Shown: positions 58,520 to 64,000 of the stretch, one piece after another
How positions within the stretch are numbered: the first letter of the stretch is position 1
How the letters are laid out: each line of letters begins with the position of its first letter
Translations under genes and position numbers: made by a program
Assembly: GCF_032854445.1 (NCBI RefSeq)
Contig: NC_088300.1
Location: forward strand, 33,401,608 to 33,465,607
Length of the DNA: 64,000 nucleotides
From: Liolophura sinensis
Lineage: Eukaryota > Mollusca > Polyplacophora > Chitonida > Chitonidae
Direction: 5' to 3'
The notes under the pieces: generated by a model
What the model was told of the DNA's origin: nothing
Databases searched by the model: none
The model's input: only the letters and a program-made list of their open reading frames with translations

Positions 58520-59160
58520 AATCGATTACATTGTCCAGCTCACGACAGCCAACGCCAAAACGAAACCGAAAGGGTGAGAAAAGCCCCGGGATAACTACTT
58601 ACTTTGTTTTGCCGATTGTTGTCACGACACACATATTATGTACGTTTAGATGATTTATTGATGTGCATGCACGTGGCACGGTATTATAGTCATTAGGTGA
58701 CGTTCTGACACAGATGTTCATGATATATTACAAACAGGATGTTTTCGTCGGCAGAGCCACTGGCGAGGTATGTTGGTGAACTGCTACCTCGAGTATAGAA
58801 TTCTACACAAACATTGTAGTCGACATAGCAACAGGTGGCTTAGGGTCCTTATTACTCATCATTCAGTCGTCTGATCGCCTGGGAACAGCTTGGTGTCGGC
58901 CTGTTAAACGCTTCTTTGACCGTCCAGACGGTCTAATTCTAGCAGATAATATTGCACTCTTAACCGGGAAGTACTGGGTAAGATTTAATTTGGATGTTGC
59001 AGTCAGCTTTCAAACCGACCTCGGGATCTTCCGTACTGTTTATGTTTCAAACTTAAAGTGTATTTTCTTTTTAAGGCAAAGTGGTCCACACCTTCACTGC
59101 ACCAACAAAAAACGCTTTCACCAGGCTCTTCTTAATGTTAACTCTAATGCTTATTTATAA
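58520..59160 (+). CDS. Family E unit 3, long exon-like frame (unrecognised protein)
   Basis: The plus strand is open for 126 codons from 58780 to the TAA at 59158-59160, without an ATG. The frame crosses the family's conserved acceptor (CATCATTCAG, ending 58866) with no shift. It then reads SSDRLGTAWCRPVKRFFDRP, DGLILADN, TGKYWVRFNLDVAVSFQTDL and VYVSNLKCIFFLRQSGPHLH. Units 1, 2 and 5 keep GTxxxLxVKRxF and unit 2 keeps W[VI]R-N-D-A-SFQ. PDG followed by V-x-VS ... SG-x-x-LH recalls FGF/beta-trefoil spacing, but no database was consulted. Upstream, 58520-58600 repeats YIVQLTTANAKTKPKG with a stop. This is the best-preserved copy and may be a real internal exon. Confidence 0.4.
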
Positions 59161-59228
59161 TGCCAGTTTTTCACCTGTAGACACGAACACAAACCGCGAC
59201 GTTAATAGCGAAAATTACAAAATGGTAG

Positions 59229-59639
59229 AAAGCTCTTCCAGGTGAAAACATCTTGCTAATCCGGGAATATATGAATAAACCATATCGGAGGGTTTGTACT
59301 ATCAAAAATAGAGAAGGGTGTGTAGTATCGTCGTCAGTGTATTTGATACCGAATGGCGTAAATATTCTTCCGTACGAAGATGTTGTTACTGCTAAAAGTT
59401 TGTGTCTGTCTGTTAAGTCGCACAGTGCTCAGCCTACTTCGTGTAAGCGATTCCATTTGTATCATAGAAAAGCTTCAACCTTTCCAAGCATCTATCTTCT
59501 TGGTGAGAGAGAATACATAACGGTAGTCTTTTGCTCTGAAGGAAATGAGACGGTAATCAATCATAGTGTCATATCAAATTACAGTCGCTATATGAAGGCT
59601 GTTAGAAAGTCACGAAAGATACGAAGAGCTACGGCGTAG
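59229..59639 (+). CDS. Family E unit 3, downstream 130-codon frame
   Basis: Open from 59229 to the stop at 59637-59639. A pyrimidine-rich acceptor (CTCTTCCAG, ending 59240) would start the exon at GENILLIREYMNKPYRRV. It contains KSLCLSVKSHSAQPTSCKRF, EREYITVVFCSEGNE and a basic end, KAVRKSRKIRRATA. There are five cysteines. Its end resembles the last residues of the frame at 57131-57322 in unit 2, so both may be the final exon of one gene type. Phase differs from the preceding frame, which an intron could bridge. It has no recognised family. Confidence 0.4.
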   Translation, partial: KALPGENILLIREYMNKPYRRVCTIKNREGCVVSSSVYLIPNGVNILPYEDVVTAKSLCLSVKSHSAQPTSCKRFHLYHRKASTFPSIYLLGEREYITVVFCSEGNETVINHSVISNYSRYMKAVRKSRKIRRATA

Positions 59640-59998
59640 ACATTAGAAGTAGAGCAGTGTGATACTTTGTAGATAGTCACGTCAGCAATGAAATCAGGCC
59701 TCTTCACAATTTACCTCATTTAGAATTCACTGTTGAGTTTTCCAGTTAATAGGAACATTGTGTCCTTACAGTTTTTGTATTTTATCATAAATCCGATTCA
59801 TCTTTGATAAAATCTTTCGATACCCATACTAAAGGTTGTCGATTTAGGATTTATAGTAGGCCTACGTACATACAATTTAAAGTGGTAGTATATCTATCTA
59901 TCTTTATCTTTATCTATTAAGTGTTATGTTTATAATGTTGCTTTCGGAGAACCCAAACACCAGATTTTACACTGTTCCTATTCCTTTCTGAGTGTTCA

Positions 59999-60758
59999 GC
60001 ATGGATTGCAATGTGCACGTTGCAAAGCTCAATCACGAGATGAAAAGAATGGCACAAGAAAGATGGAACATAAAAGCGCTAACCTTGTACCTCTACTTGA
60101 ATCGTTTTGCTTGTTGAAAGATGGACTCCACCATTCTGTTAACTATCATGAATAGTTGGAATAAATCCATAAGCGAGGTAGACTGACAAGAGATCGGGTT
60201 TTCGCCGCTCGGGTTTTAATCCCTGTGGTATATTCTTTTATATCGGTTTTCCTGTTAGTTTACGTAAAATGGCTTTTTAATATGACAAGGTAGTATTGTT
60301 ATTCGGCTGCGTTTCGACACAGCTGTGGAAATTTGACCAGCCCCAGGATATGTTCTTTGAAATAGGCAATGGCGAGTTGTATGGGTCAGTTGTTAGATAG
60401 GTTATAAAATTCTATTCAAATTGAAATTATACAAACAAGGTTTAGTCCACATTCAAGCCGGTGAAAGAGGGGCCTGACCTGTTTCATTATTTATCATTTA
60501 GTCGTCTGACTGTCTCGTTATACGGCGACCTTCCTCAAATTCCAACAGAAACTGCGCAGCAGACCTCTACGAATATAGAAGGAAAGCAAATCTTGTAACA
60601 GTTGTTTCAATCACAATTCAAGTGACCAAAAATAAGCGTAGCACGTATTGTTATTCAGGTAGACAGAGGGAAATGCTTTTCAACTGTGTACTGTGTTTAC
60701 TTCTCGTTTTTTTAGTGCTGCTCAGCACCATTGTTATATTTGTACTACAAAGTTTTTA
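59999..60758 (+). CDS. Family E unit 4, frame ending in a membrane-like tail
   Basis: 60001-60117 is a 38-codon frame from ATG with HEMKRMAQERWNIKALTL, matching part two of unit 1. 60300-60395 reads TQLWKFDQPQDMFFEIGN, GELYGSVVR. After the conserved acceptor ATCATTTAG (ending 60501), the frame is open for 85 codons to TAA at 60757-60759. It begins SSDCLVIRRPSSNSNR, with a basic middle (VTKNKRSTYCYSGRQRE), and ends in a ~24-residue hydrophobic stretch (CVLCLLLVFLVLLSTIVIFV). The stretch could be a transmembrane anchor. Relative to other units a deletion changes the segment after SSD. Confidence 0.35.
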
Positions 60759-61384
60759 ATTTTATTGAATTTGCATGGCTGTAGTCAATTTATGGCCCCA
60801 TAAGACCAGCGACAGTCTACATGGACCTTCCATCTTGGTGACAGTAAGACTGACTTTCAACCAAAATACAGAATACACAAAAACTCTGCCTGTTCATTAT
60901 CATGACAGACTTGCTGCTTAACTATGAACAATGGACGTCACATTTCCTATATATTGTGATTTTCACCCTGTCTACTAAAGCGATGAGTTTTTTTTTTAAA
61001 TTTTCCACTCCTTTAGATATCGAAAAATTAGAAAATGCATGCATGGATGTACTGCTTTTATCACTTAAAAAGATTCGTTTCTTGTAAAGAGTATAATAGT
61101 CCATATAGTAATGTATATCGTCCATATGGAAGATTTTCACCGACCTTGTCTGATACCCTTTGTAAAGCTATGCAAAGCTGAAGTGTTTACCCATTTCAGG
61201 ACGTTAAGTGAAAATTGGTCCATAAGATGATCTGGTAGTTTGATTATGGTCTATTGCAAAAGGATTTTGTTCTCTTGCTTTGATCATCGTTACATATTTT
61301 CTGACATCGATTTTTGAAATTACCGAATGTTTTTGAAGAAAACTGTCTTTTCACTGGAAACAGCGAGAAATTCCTTGGATACTT

Positions 61385-62102
61385 TCCTCCTAATGGGTTA
61401 CATTGTCCTGATAGGATAAGGGAATGGCTTATGGAAGAATCACAGGCAAAATACTAACGCTGTAGATCTACTTTGTTGGGTTTGGTGCTTGTAGAATGGC
61501 TTTAGATGTCATGTAAGTTAAGGTAAAGTATTGGTACATTTGACAAGATATTGAAGTTATTTGGTACCGTTTCGTCCAGGGTTTTACCTTTAGAAGCAGG
61601 ATGTGTATAAATTCATTACTTGATCAGGCGTTCTAAAATAACATGAGAAACATATAAGCAACTTAGTCCAGACCGCAACAGGTGGTTAAGCTGTCCCTTC
61701 ATCCTCGTCATTTATCATTTAGTCGTCTGACAGCCTGGGGACCAAGACATGTCTTCTTGTTAAACGTGTCTTTGGATTTCCTTCCTGAAGGTCAAATTCC
61801 AGAAGAAAAATTTCCGTCCACTCCCACAAGGAGAGTTTAAGTATGGTTTAATTTGGGTGCATAGCTGTAGCCAGATTCTGTCGCAAAAGACCATCTGCTC
61901 GAGACTTGATCTGTCCAGCATTCATGTACTTACAGACGGTAGATTTAAACTTTGCTCTTTCGTCGTCGCAACTCTTCAAAGTGTTCATCTCTGCGGTAAA
62001 TTGTTTCTTCCTTCAAACCCGGCTAATTTCTCTTTGTTGAGAACAAGAAAAACTGCCCGCATCTGTTCAAGTAGCAAACGTTACTTTATTCAGTCCAACT
62101 GA
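61385..62102 (+). pseudogene. Family E unit 5
   Basis: 61398-61500 repeats YIVLIG and later WVWC with stops. After the acceptor ATCATTTAG (ending about 61719), SSDSLGTKTCLLVKRVFGFP runs to TGA after an insertion. In another phase the strand stays open for about 110 codons to the stop at 62100-62102 (KVKFQKKNFRPLPQGEFKYG; SSIHVLTDGRFKLCSFVVAT; RTRKTARICSSSKRYFIQ). It is unclear which phase was used. The protein is unrecognised. Confidence 0.35.
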
Positions 62103-62390
62103 TATAGATATTTTTGATAACGACAACTATGAAAACAAGGTACTCGATTCGGAGTCCGATTGGATTGACGCACCTACAATGTTAATTGGCCCGTTTTTCC
62201 GAGGTCATTTAAGCTATTCACTGATTCGCTTTGCATGATTCCTTTCTAAGTTATTGATTTACACATCTTTTTGATTCTTGGGTTGTTTACCTCAAACGGT
62301 CTAACTGTTTAAGCCATGGTGCTGACGGTAGGTGGGAATGGATGGCTATTAAAGTTATTGAAGTTACTGCTATTTAAACATCTACAAGAT

Positions 62391-62525
62391 TTATTTATTG
62401 TGTTTTACTCAAGAATGTTTCACTTATACGACGCCGGCCAGCATTCTGATGGGAGGAAACCGAGCTGAGCCCGGGGGAAACCCACGACCATTTGCAGGTT
62501 GCTGGGAGACCTGCATCCTACAAGA
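62391..62525 (-). repeat. SINE body and tail
   Basis: In reverse: CAGCAACCTGCAAATGGTCG, GGGTTTCCCCCGGGCTCAGC, GGCCGGCGTCGTATAAGTGA, AACATTCTTGAGTAAAACAC. It closely matches the copy at 34718-34978. Confidence 0.9.
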
Positions 62526-62529
62526 GCAG

Positions 62530-64000
62530 CAACAAAATATCTCACTAAATTAAAACGTAACCCCAATGTATGTATCAGTATGTATTCATATTTAGCTTAT
62601 ATGTGGGTCTAGTTAGTTTTTTGCCTGATGGCGAAATCCTAAATCCATGAAGAACCCTGAAGAGCTGTATAAAAACCACTGCAAAGAGGCAAGTAGGTTT
62701 AAAATGGTTATTTACAGTCCATTACTATACTGGGTTATAATTTGAAAGAAGTAGGCCTTCAGTCAAATGTTTCTTCATTCTTTAAAATCCTTGGACCTAA
62801 TGCACATTTGAGCTGATGTTGACATTGAAGTGGCATTTATTCCCTCTGCGTCAGTGAGCAATTTAGAGAATGTTTAACCTGATTGTAGTTGATGCCAGGT
62901 TACAGTCAACGTCTGTTATACCACACAAGTGTTCGTTTCCAGCGATATTAAGTGTGCATATTCTCATTTGTTCTTCTAGTCTGTGAAAACGAGAGTATAG
63001 ATTCATGTCTATAACTTCGCCAACAATTGTGTTACTCTTATCTGTCAAAATAATAATCATTCTGAGACTGTCATGTGGTGTGCAGATCTTATACTGACGG
63101 CATTAGCCTTTTTAGCTGACATTCTTGTTCAAGCACTCAGTCATCGATATTTTGAACAGCCTGCTTCAACAGTCAACTTGACAACATTTAATCCACGATG
63201 AAATGCCGGTCAATTGTTTCCCTAAACTCTATTTTTTTCCACATGAGTTGTTTTAGTTGGTTCGGTTTATTAAAAAAGGAATAATTAATGTTAAAACTGC
63301 CAAAGATGTTGTTTATCACATCTTTGCGGTTTATGCACCGCCTTCATGGCGTTTATTTTTTGCAGGCGATGGCACGTGTAGTTGACAAGAAGCTAGTATA
63401 GGGAAGAAGTTCTGATGCTTTCCCCAGTGGAAACTTCGATTACGTTTGTGTATATTTCGACATTTATTTAATTATCAACGGAAAATGAGGTAATCGTAGA
63501 ATTAATTCCAAAAGATGTGACATTTTTGTTCAGTAGAATGGCAGTCTCACTTATCCGCTTCTAAAATATCGGTATCGTCGCACTCACTGTTTGATTTCTA
63601 CGAGATCTATAAAGAATTCTTCAAGCAGAGTCAAAAACACAGCTGTTCAGTTAAACGCCTTTAATAGCGTTATTCGATCAAATCGACATATTTGCGTTCT
63701 TCGTCCTGTATAAGTAACTTGAGCGGAAAATTGTTTTGATTGTTCAGTTGTAGGTCTTTTACATATGCGAGGATGAAATTAGTACAAAAATGCCATTTAA
63801 TGTTCTTTCCTTTCCCACTTCGCAATTTTCGTGTTTGGCATAAGAGAGTTGTATGGAGGTTGGAATTCAACAGAATGCTATTGTCTTGCCTTCTGGAAGT
63901 TTATTTGACATAGTTTGACATGACAATGGTTGGATGTGACGTGCGACCAAAATGCCTATACATTTAAAATTGAAAAGAATACATACGATGCACTGTGTAA
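62530..64000. other. Right end, no gene recognised
   Basis: Two minus-strand frames of about 65 codons (62863-63060 and 63670-63870) show no family resemblance and no splice support. I see no repeat family of the window here. Confidence 0.45.

Overview
This window is nuclear DNA from a lophotrochozoan animal, most likely a mollusc. It has spliced genes with GT-AG introns, long AT-rich non-coding stretches, minisatellites, and many SINE fragments that share a 3' end of the kind common in mollusc genomes (core motif 'TTGAGTACGGCGTAAAAC'). The species cannot be named from the sequence.

Left end (1-6.5 kb): two recognisable genes, divergently arranged. On the minus strand is the 5' part of a galactocerebrosidase (GALC) gene. 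Exon 1 (2745-2876) carries a signal peptide and the mature N-terminus. A 64-bp exon (223-286) has the same boundaries as human exon 3. The rest lies beyond base 1, and the interval between the two exons holds a 1.1-kb minisatellite with two successive higher-order periods. On the plus strand is a complete three-exon alpha-tubulin gene (4431-6454) with TATA box and poly(A) signal.

Middle (6.5-40 kb): no intact conserved gene was found. The region is built of large diverged segmental copies. Family A is at about 9.8-11.0, 13.1-14.7 and 22.8-24.1 kb. Family B is at about 15.3, 20.9, 24.8, 31.0 and 36.8 kb. Family C is at 32.3-34.1 and 37.9-39.4 kb. Mobile DNA lies among them: a decayed Jockey-like non-LTR retrotransposon on the minus strand (17.4-19.55 kb) that keeps gag and endonuclease but lacks reverse transcriptase, several tRNA-derived SINEs, two long (TA)n tracts and two conspicuous hairpins.

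Right half (40-62 kb): two further arrays. Family D (41.2-51.4 kb) repeats an ordered set of blocks: P (with an Ets-like core and, in one copy, a GTAAGT donor), Q (coding-like) and R (carrying a palindromic TGTCA-N7-TGACA site). Family E (55.4-62.1 kb) has five copies with an invariant splice-acceptor-like junction followed by coding-like sequence. The best E copy has a 126-codon open frame and another ends in a hydrophobic, membrane-like tail. Several D, C and E segments carry residues that recall the FGF/beta-trefoil core, but this resemblance was judged by eye and is weak. The arrays look like fast-evolving or decaying tandem gene families that I cannot assign to a known family, and they are the most interesting part of the window.
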